Below the pieces are notes generated by a model that saw only the letters and a program-made list of their open reading frames with translations, did not search any database and was not told the DNA's origin. This document shows positions 25,905 through 33,273 of a stretch of 33,423 nt of DNA, piece after piece. The position numbers were made by a program, and so were the translations under genes. Origin of the DNA: JBKPCD01 sp046727175 (GTDB lineage: Bacteria > Acidobacteriota > Vicinamibacteria > Vicinamibacterales > 2-12-FULL-66-21); assembly GCA_046727175.1 (NCBI GenBank), contig JBKPCD010000039.1, forward strand, positions 1 through 33,423. Reading direction: 5' to 3'. How positions within the stretch are numbered: position 1 is the stretch's first letter; the number at the start of each line of letters is the position of its first letter.

Positions 25905-26261
25905 TTAGATTCGGAGGGCGAGACGGAGAGGTTGAGGGTCGAGCGGCGATGCCCGTCGAAGCGCAGCTCCCCCGAGCACCTTGCTTGGCGAAGCAGGGAC
26001 TAAATAGCGGGGGACGACAACCGCGTGACGGGTCCCGTGATCCGACACGCGACGCAGATCCTCTCTAATGAGAGTGGCACCGGCGGCAACCATGTCACCA
26101 CATCTGCCATGATCTTGCAGGGTGGACGTGCTGCTGCCGGCTTGCTCATGGCAGTGCGCCATCGCCGCGCCACTAGGCTGGCACCAGAGCCCACAGAGAA
26201 CAGTCGTGTTTGGGCCGACTGCCAACAGCAGCACGATCGAAAAGACAGAGGTTCGAAGCAC
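25905..26261 (-). CDS. Small secreted Cys/His-rich protein at the head of metal operon 2
   Basis: 118 aa, no family recognised. The N-terminus MLRTSVFSIVLLLAVGPNTT is a signal peptide. Next comes CGLWC and then AHCHEQ with further His and Cys (DHGRC) up to residue 54, giving four Cys and three His suitable for binding Cu(I). The C-terminal half is Arg/Leu-rich. I chose GTG 26261 since it places the signal peptide at the very start; TTG 26288 in the same frame is possible. No strong ribosome-binding site helps. It parallels the small Cys/His protein heading operon 1, although the sequences are too diverged to prove homology by eye. Confidence 0.5.
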   Translation of the reverse strand: MLRTSVFSIVLLLAVGPNTTVLCGLWCQPSGAAMAHCHEQAGSSTSTLQDHGRCGDMVAAGATLIREDLRRVSDHGTRHAVVVPRYLVPASPSKVLGGAALRRASPLDPQPLRLALRI

Positions 26262-26351
26262 GGACCACTCGCGCAAACATAAGGGCAAGAGCTGGGCCAG
26301 CCCGAAACTCTGAGTTCAGGCGCATCACCGGTCGAACGCTGTGCCGCTTGC

Positions 26352-26381
26352 GGAATTTCGCCAATTGGTGGCGAAAATTCC
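26352..26381. promoter_or_regulatory. Inverted repeat upstream of metal operon 2
   Basis: GGAATTTCGCCA and TGGCGAAAATTCC face each other across ATTGG, with one unpaired base. It lies about 90-120 bases upstream of the first gene of the minus-strand operon. It could be a repressor or activator operator, or a hairpin in the 5' leader. No metal-responsive consensus (CueR, CsoR, CusR) is recognisable in it. Confidence 0.4.
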
Positions 26382-26435
26382 CCGCTCGGTCCACTCATCG
26401 CGGAGCGCCCAACGAAGAAGACGGCGCACTTCTGC

Positions 26436-26484
26436 CGGTCAAGGGTATGCATCCGTTGAATAGCGTTGGCACGCACGGCGCCCT
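26436..26484 (+). repeat. 49-bp dispersed repeat, copy A
   Basis: About 80 percent identical to 32330-32378 in the same orientation, sharing agggtatgcatccg and tagcgttggcacg. It lies directly before a TonB-receptor remnant on the + strand and upstream of metal operon 2 on the minus strand. Confidence 0.7.
26467..26482 (+). promoter_or_regulatory. Sigma54-like promoter element in repeat copy A
   Basis: TGGCAC, five bases, then GCGCC. The -24 GG and -12 GC dinucleotides have the sigma54 spacing, but the -12 box is poor. It is noted because the same arrangement is better preserved in copy B. Confidence 0.2.
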
Positions 26485-26489
26485 AGAAA

Positions 26490-26770
26490 CGCGCTCCGAG
26501 CCTGGCATCGACTTCATTCAAGAGATTCAAATCCAGTCAGTCGGCGCGTCAGCCGAGTACGGCAATCTTCAGGGCGCCGTGATCAATGTGATCACCAGGC
26601 AGGGTGGCGAACGGGTTCAATGCGTTGAACGACACGACGGAAGAGGCATCGTGACCGATGCGCTGACCACCGCAACGATTCCGCGCGTCCCGAGGTTCGG
26701 AATGCCCAACGTGTTCGTCGACCCACGCCGCGCGGTGGTGGGCATGCGGATCGACGTCGGACGGCCATGA
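26490..26770 (+). pseudogene. Internally deleted TonB-dependent receptor remnant
   Basis: The + strand reads EPGIDFIQEIQIQSVGASAE then YGNLQGAVINVITRQGG, the plug domain of the large carboxypeptidase-regulatory/TonB receptors common in Acidobacteriota. In place of the following several hundred residues it jumps to NGFNALNDTTEEAS in another frame. It then reads, back in the first frame, IPRVPRFGMPNVFVDPRRAV and GMRIDVGRP with a stop, the typical end of the beta-barrel. So almost the whole barrel has been deleted, with frame changes at both seams. The signal peptide and start of the plug are missing too; repeat copy A abuts the left side. Confidence 0.8.
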
Positions 26771-26795
26771 CCTCGTGAACCAGCCTCAGGTGCAT

Positions 26796-27815
26796 TCACG
26801 GCCGCACGGCCATCCCGTGAAGCGCCCATCCGCTCGTTGCAGGCGGCGCGATGTACAAGTACTCCACATCACCGGTCTGCGTGTTGATCCGTGCGACCTG
26901 TCCTCCAAACCGCAGTGCCACGTACAGGTGGCTGCCCTTTCGCGCGAAGCTGTCGGGCGCGTCAGGAACTCCCGGCCTCCAGTCGAGCGAGATCGTGCCG
27001 ACGTCACTGCCGTTGAGATTGAGGACCTTCACCTGTTCGGACCCGGGGGCAGTGATGTACGCACGCTTCTCGTTCGCTGAGACGATCAACCCGTGAATGC
27101 CGGACGCGATTGGCCCGTAGCTGGTATCTTCGGTGAGCGTGTCGGTCGTCATATCGAGCCGATAGAAGTGACCCGTGCTGCCCGCCGAAATGACGTAGAT
27201 CGTGCGGCCGTCCTTCGAGTTCACAAGGCCGCACGCGATGCCGCCAATCAGCGGAATACGCCGGATCACAGTCATCGTGGGCACATCGACCACGGCGATG
27301 CCCGGTCCGAACAGCGACACATACGCCCGCTGGCCATCCGGGCGGAAGGCAACGCACACCGGCCCAAGTCCCGTCGCGGCGGTCACATTCAGCGCAGCGA
27401 CAGGGGTCCAGGTTTCGGCCTCTTCATCCGCGGCAATCTTCGTCAGCATCCCTGTCATGGGATTTGCCGAAAGCAGAATCGACCCGTCGGGTGACGGCTG
27501 CGTGTGGTGCGTCCAGTTTGGACCGAGGTCGATCGTCGTGACGATCTGCCGGTCGTGCGTGCGCACGACCAACAGGCCGCCGTCGCCGAGATTGGACACG
27601 TAGGCGTACGTGCCGTTGGGCGAAAAGGTGATCGTGTGCGGCTCTGCGCCGGCGGGGAGGGGAACGGTTTCAATGTGGTCGTTCCCGCTCAGGATCTTCA
27701 ACTCGCTTGTGTTCTGCGCGGTGATCCAGATCTCACCGCTGTCATTTGCGGCAGCGGGTGCGACCAGCACAATCGCCAAGGGAATCGCCAGTCTCGTACG
27801 GTGGACAGGACGCAT
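26796..27815 (-). CDS. Secreted YVTN/YncE-like beta-propeller protein
   Basis: 339 aa with a signal peptide (residues 1-23). Repeats of the YVTN beta-propeller type follow: HTITFSPNGTYAYVSNLGDG, CVAFRPDGQRAYVSLFGPG, GLVNSKDGRTIYVISAGSTG, and later GLIVSANEKRAYITAPGSEQ. Such proteins are periplasmic or exported binding or scaffold propellers; no catalytic residues can be assigned. The ATG has an excellent ribosome-binding site (AGGAGGAGG) five to six bases upstream. It begins 54 bases after the kinase stop on the same strand, so it is probably the third gene of the sigma-kinase operon. Confidence 0.85.
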   Translation of the reverse strand: MRPVHRTRLAIPLAIVLVAPAAANDSGEIWITAQNTSELKILSGNDHIETVPLPAGAEPHTITFSPNGTYAYVSNLGDGGLLVVRTHDRQIVTTIDLGPNWTHHTQPSPDGSILLSANPMTGMLTKIAADEEAETWTPVAALNVTAATGLGPVCVAFRPDGQRAYVSLFGPGIAVVDVPTMTVIRRIPLIGGIACGLVNSKDGRTIYVISAGSTGHFYRLDMTTDTLTEDTSYGPIASGIHGLIVSANEKRAYITAPGSEQVKVLNLNGSDVGTISLDWRPGVPDAPDSFARKGSHLYVALRFGGQVARINTQTGDVEYLYIAPPATSGWALHGMAVRP

Positions 27816-27869
27816 GGGAACCTCCTCCTGTCCTCCAAAGCGCGAATGGCGGATGAAAGGTGTAATGCG

Positions 27870-30740
27870 TCATCGGAGAGCAATTCGGTAGATGTTCCGC
27901 TGTGTTGACGCGCGGGCGAACACATAGGTCGAGCCGGTGCCGATCGGATACGCCCAGCCGTTCGTTGCGTGCGCGACGCTCAACCCGGCGAGATCTGCCT
28001 TCGACTGAAACCCTTCCGCCGGGAACGCAGGCATCGCCCCCTCTGGTCCGAGTGGCATGATGAGCGTTTCTGCGGACGAGGCATCACCGCCCAAAAACCG
28101 AACGACGAGCGACCGGCCGTTCGACGTCCAATCAATCTCGCAGCCGTGGCAAAGCGTTAGCGGTCTTCCCGCGCCGGATGTGCGAAACGCCTTGTTGATC
28201 AGGCTGCCGGACCGGCCGGGGTCTGCTTCCACCTTGGCGATGATCCAATCCCCCTCCGGCGAGACTGTGAGGAAGAAGGCAACTGGCTGGTTCAGAAGCT
28301 TTTCGGGCGCTCCGCCCGGGCGCAGCCTGTAGACGAACGTCTGGCCGTTCTCCCGACTGCGGCAGAAGACGTCGCCAGCACGGGTGAAGCGAGGACTGTC
28401 CATCTCCAACGTTGAGATCTGCCGGGGCTCGTCCGCGCGATCGAGTCGCATCAACCACACGTGCGAAACGCCGCGATCGTCCAGCGCCGCGAACGCGAGC
28501 TGCGTGCCATCGTGCGAGCTGTCGTAGCCAATCACGTTCCGGCCGGTGACGATGGGCTTGCTCGCGCCTGTCGCCACATCCGCCGCCCATAGCTCGCCCA
28601 CCCGCTCACCCACGCCCCCGAAACGAACCGCGCCCTGGCGAACGAGGTAGTAGACCAAACGGCCGTCAGCGGACAGCGGCTGCGACGTTCCGCCGTTCGG
28701 CGTCTTCGGGATGAAGGCATAGCCCTCGCGGGAGATCTCACGCTCGCCCCGTTCATCGTGGATCCAGATGGACGAGTGACGGCTGCCGACCGAGGTGAGA
28801 AGCGATCGTCCGTCCGGATCGGGTGCGATGCCCTCCTCCTCGGTGGGCCCATCGGTGATCTGTTCCGGCGCGCCTTCGGGAAACCGCTGTCGCCAGATGT
28901 GAAAGCTGCCGCTGCTGTCCGACGCGAAGTACATCCACTTTCCGTCGGGCGACCAGGCGGCAGACGTGCACTGGCCATCGGGTCCGACGCGCCGGCCGGT
29001 CGAGCTTCCATCGGCAGGCACCAGCCGGCACGGGTGCCAGACGGCCGCATCCATCTCCGCGATGAGCAGCCAGGCGCCATCCGGCGACACGGACGACCGA
29101 TGCGCCATCCCCTGTTCGCTCAATGGCGCGTACACCGGACGGACGTCGTCACGTCCCTCACTTGCGGTCACCACCTTCATATGCAGACCCTTGGTGATCT
29201 CGGAGAAGACGAGCCGGCGGTCGCTGAGCCAGGACAGGCCGGATGCATTCCTGAGCCAGAACGTCGGCGCACGATCGCTGACCCCCACGATCCAGGTGTC
29301 CCAGACGAAATTGCTGGTCGACGCCGTGTACGCGATCCGCGATCCATCCGGCGAAAACACCGGGCTCATCTTGGCGAGGTCGTCAGACGTGAGCGGGACC
29401 GGTTCACCGTCGGGCAGCGCCTTGATGTAGATCTGCCCGGGACCGACGAATGTACTTGCACCGCGGATGAACGTGAGCAGCCGCCCGTCGGAAGACAGTG
29501 CCGGCCACGTCGCTGAATCCGCGAAGTGCGTGATTTGCGTGTACTCCCGCTGCACCGGTGCGACGGCCGACCGGGCGCGCCACGAGATCCAGCCAACCGC
29601 TCCGAGCGCGACAACGAGCGCTGCGGCCGCACGCCACTCGGGCCGTCGACGTCGTGCGCCGTGTGAACCGGGCTCGAGGTCGCGTGCAAGCCGCTGCAGC
29701 TCCACACGGAGGTCGTGGGCCGTTTGATATCGTGCGGCGCGATCCTTTGCCAGCAAGCGCATCACCAAAAGATCGATGGCAGGCGGGATCGCGCGATGAA
29801 CGGTCCTTGGCGACAGCGGTTGCTGAGTAAGGATTGCGGTAAGCACCTGCTGCACCGTCTCTCCGGTGAACGCCGGTTGTCCGGTGAGCATTTCGTATAG
29901 GACGGCGCCGAGCGAGAAGAGATCGGAACGGGCATCGACAACCTGTCCGCTCGCTTGTTCGGGCGACATGTACGCCGCTGTGCCCAACAGCGCTCCCGGA
30001 CTCGATGTCGTCAACGGCGAGTCCCCGGCGCCCGACACCTCGTGGATCTCCTGGTGCTGGAGACTCTTGGCCAGTCCGAAATCGAGCACTTTGACCGATC
30101 CCGTCTGCGTGACCTTGATGTTCGCGGGCTTCAGGTCGCGGTGGATGATGTCCTGGCCGTGCGCCGCCTCGAGCGCTTCCGCGATCTGGAGGGCGATACC
30201 GATCGCGTCCTTTAGAGGAAGCGGACCGTCGATCAGGCGCTCGGCAACGGTAGGTCCCTCCACGAGCTCGAGCACGAGGACCGGCACGCCATCGAGATAT
30301 TCGAGGCCGTAGATCGCCGCGATGTGAGGATGATTCAGCGCGGCGAGGATCTTCGCTTCCCGGGCGAAACGCGCGAGCCGATCCGAATCGTTCGTGAAAG
30401 CCGAAGGGAGTATCTTGATCGCGACGTCGCGATCCAACTGCACATCGCGCGCGCGATAGACCTCGCCCATGCCACCCGCGCCGAGCAGCGCGCGAATGGT
30501 GTACGGGCCGATCACACGACCGATGAACGCCTGGGGCTCGAGTGAGTTGGCCTCCAGGACGAATCCTGGCGTACTCAGAAGGCCGTCCGCGGCAGCTTCC
30601 TGTGCGAGCAGCGACTCGACCTGGCGGCGCAGCTCGTCATCGCTGGCGCAGGCCTGTGCGATGAAGGCCGCGCGTTCGTCCGGTGCGCGCGCGAGCGCCG
30701 CATCCAGAATTGGCTCGACTTCTTTCCAACGTTCGGTCAT
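27870..30740 (-). CDS. Transmembrane Ser/Thr protein kinase with TolB-like propeller
   Basis: 956 aa. A helical N-terminal segment (WKEVEPILDAALARAPDERA) is followed by a Hanks-type kinase. It has the glycine loop GAGGMGEVY (87-95), VAIK with Lys109, HRDLKPAN (His200, Arg201, Asp202), DFG (220-222) and YMSPEQ, so it should be active. After a basic stretch comes a single membrane helix (AAAALVVALGAVGWISW) and then an extracytoplasmic TolB/PD40 beta-propeller with FSPDGSRIAYTAS, SPDGAWLLIAE and WSPDGKWMYFASD. I chose ATG 30740 because it overlaps the sigma-factor stop (ATGA). The kinase may sense a signal with its propeller and act on the coupled sigma factor; this is inferred from gene order. 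Confidence 0.93.
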   Translation of the reverse strand: MTERWKEVEPILDAALARAPDERAAFIAQACASDDELRRQVESLLAQEAAADGLLSTPGFVLEANSLEPQAFIGRVIGPYTIRALLGAGGMGEVYRARDVQLDRDVAIKILPSAFTNDSDRLARFAREAKILAALNHPHIAAIYGLEYLDGVPVLVLELVEGPTVAERLIDGPLPLKDAIGIALQIAEALEAAHGQDIIHRDLKPANIKVTQTGSVKVLDFGLAKSLQHQEIHEVSGAGDSPLTTSSPGALLGTAAYMSPEQASGQVVDARSDLFSLGAVLYEMLTGQPAFTGETVQQVLTAILTQQPLSPRTVHRAIPPAIDLLVMRLLAKDRAARYQTAHDLRVELQRLARDLEPGSHGARRRRPEWRAAAALVVALGAVGWISWRARSAVAPVQREYTQITHFADSATWPALSSDGRLLTFIRGASTFVGPGQIYIKALPDGEPVPLTSDDLAKMSPVFSPDGSRIAYTASTSNFVWDTWIVGVSDRAPTFWLRNASGLSWLSDRRLVFSEITKGLHMKVVTASEGRDDVRPVYAPLSEQGMAHRSSVSPDGAWLLIAEMDAAVWHPCRLVPADGSSTGRRVGPDGQCTSAAWSPDGKWMYFASDSSGSFHIWRQRFPEGAPEQITDGPTEEEGIAPDPDGRSLLTSVGSRHSSIWIHDERGEREISREGYAFIPKTPNGGTSQPLSADGRLVYYLVRQGAVRFGGVGERVGELWAADVATGASKPIVTGRNVIGYDSSHDGTQLAFAALDDRGVSHVWLMRLDRADEPRQISTLEMDSPRFTRAGDVFCRSRENGQTFVYRLRPGGAPEKLLNQPVAFFLTVSPEGDWIIAKVEADPGRSGSLINKAFRTSGAGRPLTLCHGCEIDWTSNGRSLVVRFLGGDASSAETLIMPLGPEGAMPAFPAEGFQSKADLAGLSVAHATNGWAYPIGTGSTYVFARASTQRNIYRIALR

Positions 30741-31360
30741 CGGCCGGATCGTCCGGGTGCGCGCGGCTGCGCCTCGACCTGCAGCGCCCGCGAGAGCCAC
30801 AGCCGCGCGAGGCGCCAGTCGCGCTTGACGGTTTCGACGGAGACGTGTAGCACGTCGGCGATTTCTTCGAGGCTCAGTCCGCCAAAGAAGCGCAACTCGA
30901 CGACCTGGCTTTTTCGGGGGTCGATCCTCGCGAAGGCCTCGAGTGCACGATCCACGGCAACGATATCGACGGACGGCTCTCGGACCGTCAGGGCTTCCTC
31001 ATCGAGCGTGACCCGCTCCACTCCGCCGCCTCGCTTGTGACGGCCGCGCACGCGCGCGTGATCGATCAGCACGCGGCGCATCAGCCGTGCGGCGACGGCA
31101 ATGAAATGCGCCCGGTCCTGCCAGCGGAGGCGCCCGGCCACCGGAAAACGCAGAAACACCTCGTTCACGAGAGCCGTCGCCTGGAGTGTGTGTCCCTTCC
31201 GCTCGCGAGCCATGTACGCCCGTGCGAGCCGTCGCAGCTCGTCTTCGATCAGCGGGACCAGCCGTTCCAGCGCTGTTTCGTCGCCATCACTCCAGGCCTG
31301 CAACAGCCGGGTCACGTCGCGCGAGGCTGCGCTCGGCCGGCGCACCGAAGGCTTGTCCAT
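30737..31360 (-). CDS. ECF RNA polymerase sigma factor (TIGR02999-like)
   Basis: 207 aa. Region 2 is recognisable from VTRLLQAWSDGDETALERLV through TLQATALVNEVFLRF and AHFIAVAARLMRRVLIDHAR. Region 4 carries the helix-turn-helix LSLEEIADVLHVSVETVKRD. The pattern fits the acidobacterial and planctomycete sigma family that is regularly paired with Ser/Thr kinases instead of an anti-sigma factor. ATG 31360 lacks a strong ribosome-binding site. The stop overlaps the kinase start, giving coupled translation. The 145-base gap to the divergent lipoprotein gene should contain both promoters. Confidence 0.92.
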   Translation of the reverse strand: MDKPSVRRPSAASRDVTRLLQAWSDGDETALERLVPLIEDELRRLARAYMARERKGHTLQATALVNEVFLRFPVAGRLRWQDRAHFIAVAARLMRRVLIDHARVRGRHKRGGGVERVTLDEEALTVREPSVDIVAVDRALEAFARIDPRKSQVVELRFFGGLSLEEIADVLHVSVETVKRDWRLARLWLSRALQVEAQPRAPGRSGR

Positions 31361-31505
31361 TGGCTGGAGATTACCCCTTTCGCGCTGGGATCGCGCATTT
31401 CAGCACGAAGGCATCGGTTGCACAACCCGGCAGCCACATGTGGAGTGGACGAAGTGCATTGCAGATCCGTTATGGGCGTCATGGCCCGGAGGCGAATCGC
31501 TGGCC

Positions 31506-32036
31506 ATGCGTAACATCCTTGTCGCGAGCATGGTCGTGCTGTCTATCGGGTGCGGGCACGAGAACCCGACTGCGCCGACATCCACAATTCCGCCCGCGCC
31601 ACCGGTCAACCCCACGCCAGTTCGTTTGGCCAACTATGAGGTCGTCTTTGTTGCCGATGCCGAGTGTACGGATCTGCCGCCGGTCGTTCGCACCCGAACC
31701 TACGCGGGCTCGTTCGACGGCTTTCGTTTGGACCTGAGCGGCTCAGAGTTTGGCGCAGATTGGAACGTGATGTCTCTGAAACTCGACGGAGACGGCGCCT
31801 ACGTCAACGCCACCGATCCGCCTGTCTGGGAGCGCCCGACACCGGATATCGACCTGTTCATCGACGGCAAAGGCGCAGGCTCGGTCCTCAGGGACGGATC
31901 CGTTACTTTTGCTTTCCTCGGGATTGTTGATTACTGCCCCTCCGTCGATCGAGCGGAGAGCCGTCAGTCGAAGTGTGACGTACCGCGAATCCGTTGCGAG
32001 TCGAACCATCATCGACTCACGCTCACGCCGAAATGA
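31506..32036 (+). CDS. Predicted lipoprotein
   Basis: 176 aa. MRNILVASMVVLSIGC ends in a lipobox with Cys16, followed by a Thr/Pro-rich linker (NPTAPTSTIPPAPPVNPTP). The mature part looks like a beta-sandwich and ends in a Cys-containing tail (DYCPSVDRAES, CDVPRIRC, NHHRLTLTPK), a pattern I associate with small acidobacterial lipoproteins of unknown function. GGAGG lies 13 bases before the ATG, farther than usual. It is divergent from the sigma-factor operon. Confidence 0.7.
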   Translation: MRNILVASMVVLSIGCGHENPTAPTSTIPPAPPVNPTPVRLANYEVVFVADAECTDLPPVVRTRTYAGSFDGFRLDLSGSEFGADWNVMSLKLDGDGAYVNATDPPVWERPTPDIDLFIDGKGAGSVLRDGSVTFAFLGIVDYCPSVDRAESRQSKCDVPRIRCESNHHRLTLTPK

Positions 32037-32240
32037 TTTTCCCGATGAGGGCCTCGGCTGACGCCGAGTTTCGTAGTTCGGATGGTGCACTTGTTCACTT
32101 TGGATTCGCCCTGGCCGGGAATGCTGAGGGTGTCCGTGATCGGATTCGCGAAATCCGGGTCAGAAGCGCTGTTATCGGAACCAATTCGTCAACCGGCAAC
32201 TAGGCATCACCCCGCGGCGCTCCACAACTGCAAGTAGCGC

Positions 32241-32262
32241 TGGTTGCGAGCCCCCGCAACCA
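32241..32262. other. Hairpin before the terminator
   Basis: TGGTTGCG and CGCAACCA form a perfect 8-bp stem around AGCCCC, about 200 bases after the lipoprotein stop. No tRNA or named RNA was recognised here. The rest of the 32037-32403 gap contains no convincing gene apart from the hairpins and the repeat listed separately. Confidence 0.4.
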
Positions 32263-32277
32263 AAGATACTTACAGAG

Positions 32278-32304
32278 AGAGGTCGTCGGATTCCGACGAC
32301 CTCT
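32278..32304 (+). terminator. Strong hairpin, probable intrinsic terminator
   Basis: AGAGGTCGTCGG and CCGACGACCTCT form a perfect 12-bp stem with loop ATT, followed by TCGTTTGT. It may end transcription from the lipoprotein gene and insulate the DUF2933-like gene that starts at 32404. The T-tract is modest. Confidence 0.65.
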
Positions 32305-32329
32305 TCGTTTGTACGAGCACGCCGAGCAT

Positions 32330-32378
32330 CGTTCGAGGGTATGCATCCGGTGAGTAGCGTTGGCACGGCCGGTGCCCT
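32330..32378 (+). repeat. 49-bp dispersed repeat, copy B
   Basis: Direct copy of the repeat at 26436-26484, about 6 kb away. It fills the space between the terminator hairpin and the DUF2933-like start codon. Confidence 0.7.
32361..32376 (+). promoter_or_regulatory. Candidate sigma54 promoter of the DUF2933-like gene
   Basis: TTGGCACG is a perfect -24 box and GTGCC a partial -12 box, with the invariant GG and GC correctly spaced. A start site about 12 bases on would give a leader of roughly 17 bases that contains AGGAGG before ATG 32404. The element lies inside repeat copy B. Confidence 0.4.
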
Positions 32379-32403
32379 CTAGCCAGTGAAACAGGAGGGT
32401 TCC

Positions 32404-32664
32404 ATGGCCACTGTGTCCGACGGCATGATGCGCCGCTACGCAGCATGCGGCTGACCTTTGGGCCTCTGCGTGTTCGTCGCGATTGCGGCGTTTTTCCTGT
32501 GGCCGGAGCATCGCGCGCACGTACTCGGGATCCTGCTGTATCTGCTCCTGGCGGCATGTCCGATCTTCCACGTGTTCATGCATCACGGCCATGACGTGCA
32601 CCACCACACGACAGACGACCGTCGCGGCGGACGAGTCTTGACATGTTTGTACGGAGTCTCTTGA
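32404..32664 (+). pseudogene. DUF2933-like membrane protein with an in-frame TGA
   Basis: From ATG 32404, with AGGAGG five to six bases upstream, the frame reads MATVSDGMMRRYAACG and then TGA at 32452-32454. It resumes without a shift as PLGLCVFVAIAAFFLWPEHR then LGILLYLLLAACPIFHVFMH and HGHDVHHH. Two hydrophobic segments, a CP-x-x-H motif and a His-rich tail are typical of DUF2933 proteins found in copper-resistance islands. Translation could restart at TTG 32458, but that lacks a ribosome-binding site. The single stop may be a real mutation or a sequencing error. Confidence 0.7.
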
Positions 32665-33273
32665 CCGGCCGAGCGAACACGCGTAACTTCGATTCATCTC
32701 ACGTGGCGATCGATCGCCACTCCTCCACGTCGGTCCAGACCACGTGGAGCCCGAGCTCGAGCTCGTAGCCCTAGAGGCACAGCGAGAGCAATCGAACACC
32801 TGGGACGATCGCAGCCGGTACTGACTAGCCCGAGACGACCTGAGGCCACTCGAGGCTCCGGCACGCAGCGATCGGCGCTCATCATCGATGCCGAGCGCCA
32901 GCCGACCAGCCGGGTAAAACCACACGTTGTATGGCCTATTCGCGAGACGTCGTGGCAGCGCCTGGCGGTAGTCGCAAGGGACGTCGACGTGCGCGGAACA
33001 TTTCCTGCGCGTCTCGCCCATTCGTGAGCCGATCGAAGCGGACTTAGTCTGCCAGGCTGCGCAGGGACAAGACCTCGTCGCTGCGTTCGGCCTCTGAACC
33101 CCGAGGGCATGCGCGGTTATACGCCGGCATCGCCTCGGTCCTCCGAGCCGGCCGCCCGCGAGTGAACGACTATAGCGTCCTTCACTCGGGGCGGCATCCA
33201 CCGGCTCGCGTCTTCACTCAACTCCGGCGCGGCACGCTCGTCGTGCGACGCCGACAGCTGTTCGGAGGACGTC
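32665..33273. other. Gene-free stretch with a cluster of palindromes
   Basis: No convincing gene is seen in about 0.6 kb; a long minus-strand open frame lacks any protein character. At 32703-32720 lies the perfect 18-base palindrome GTGGCGATCGATCGCCAC. At 32725-32747 a hairpin follows, with CCACGT/ACGTGG outside and GGTC/GACC inside. At 32752-32765 is the palindrome CGAGCTCGAGCTCG. The cluster could be a protein-binding or recombination region linked to the HTH gene downstream. Confidence 0.5.

Noticed and set aside
32221..32304. Possible tRNA-like or integration-site structure
   Set aside because: The hairpins do not form a cloverleaf and no anticodon arm can be drawn; a terminator explains the second hairpin better.
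32200..33201. 333-codon minus-strand open frame near the window end
   Set aside because: Its composition is Arg/Ser-rich with no structure, it spans the DUF2933-like gene, palindromes and repeat, and it has no plausible start signal.
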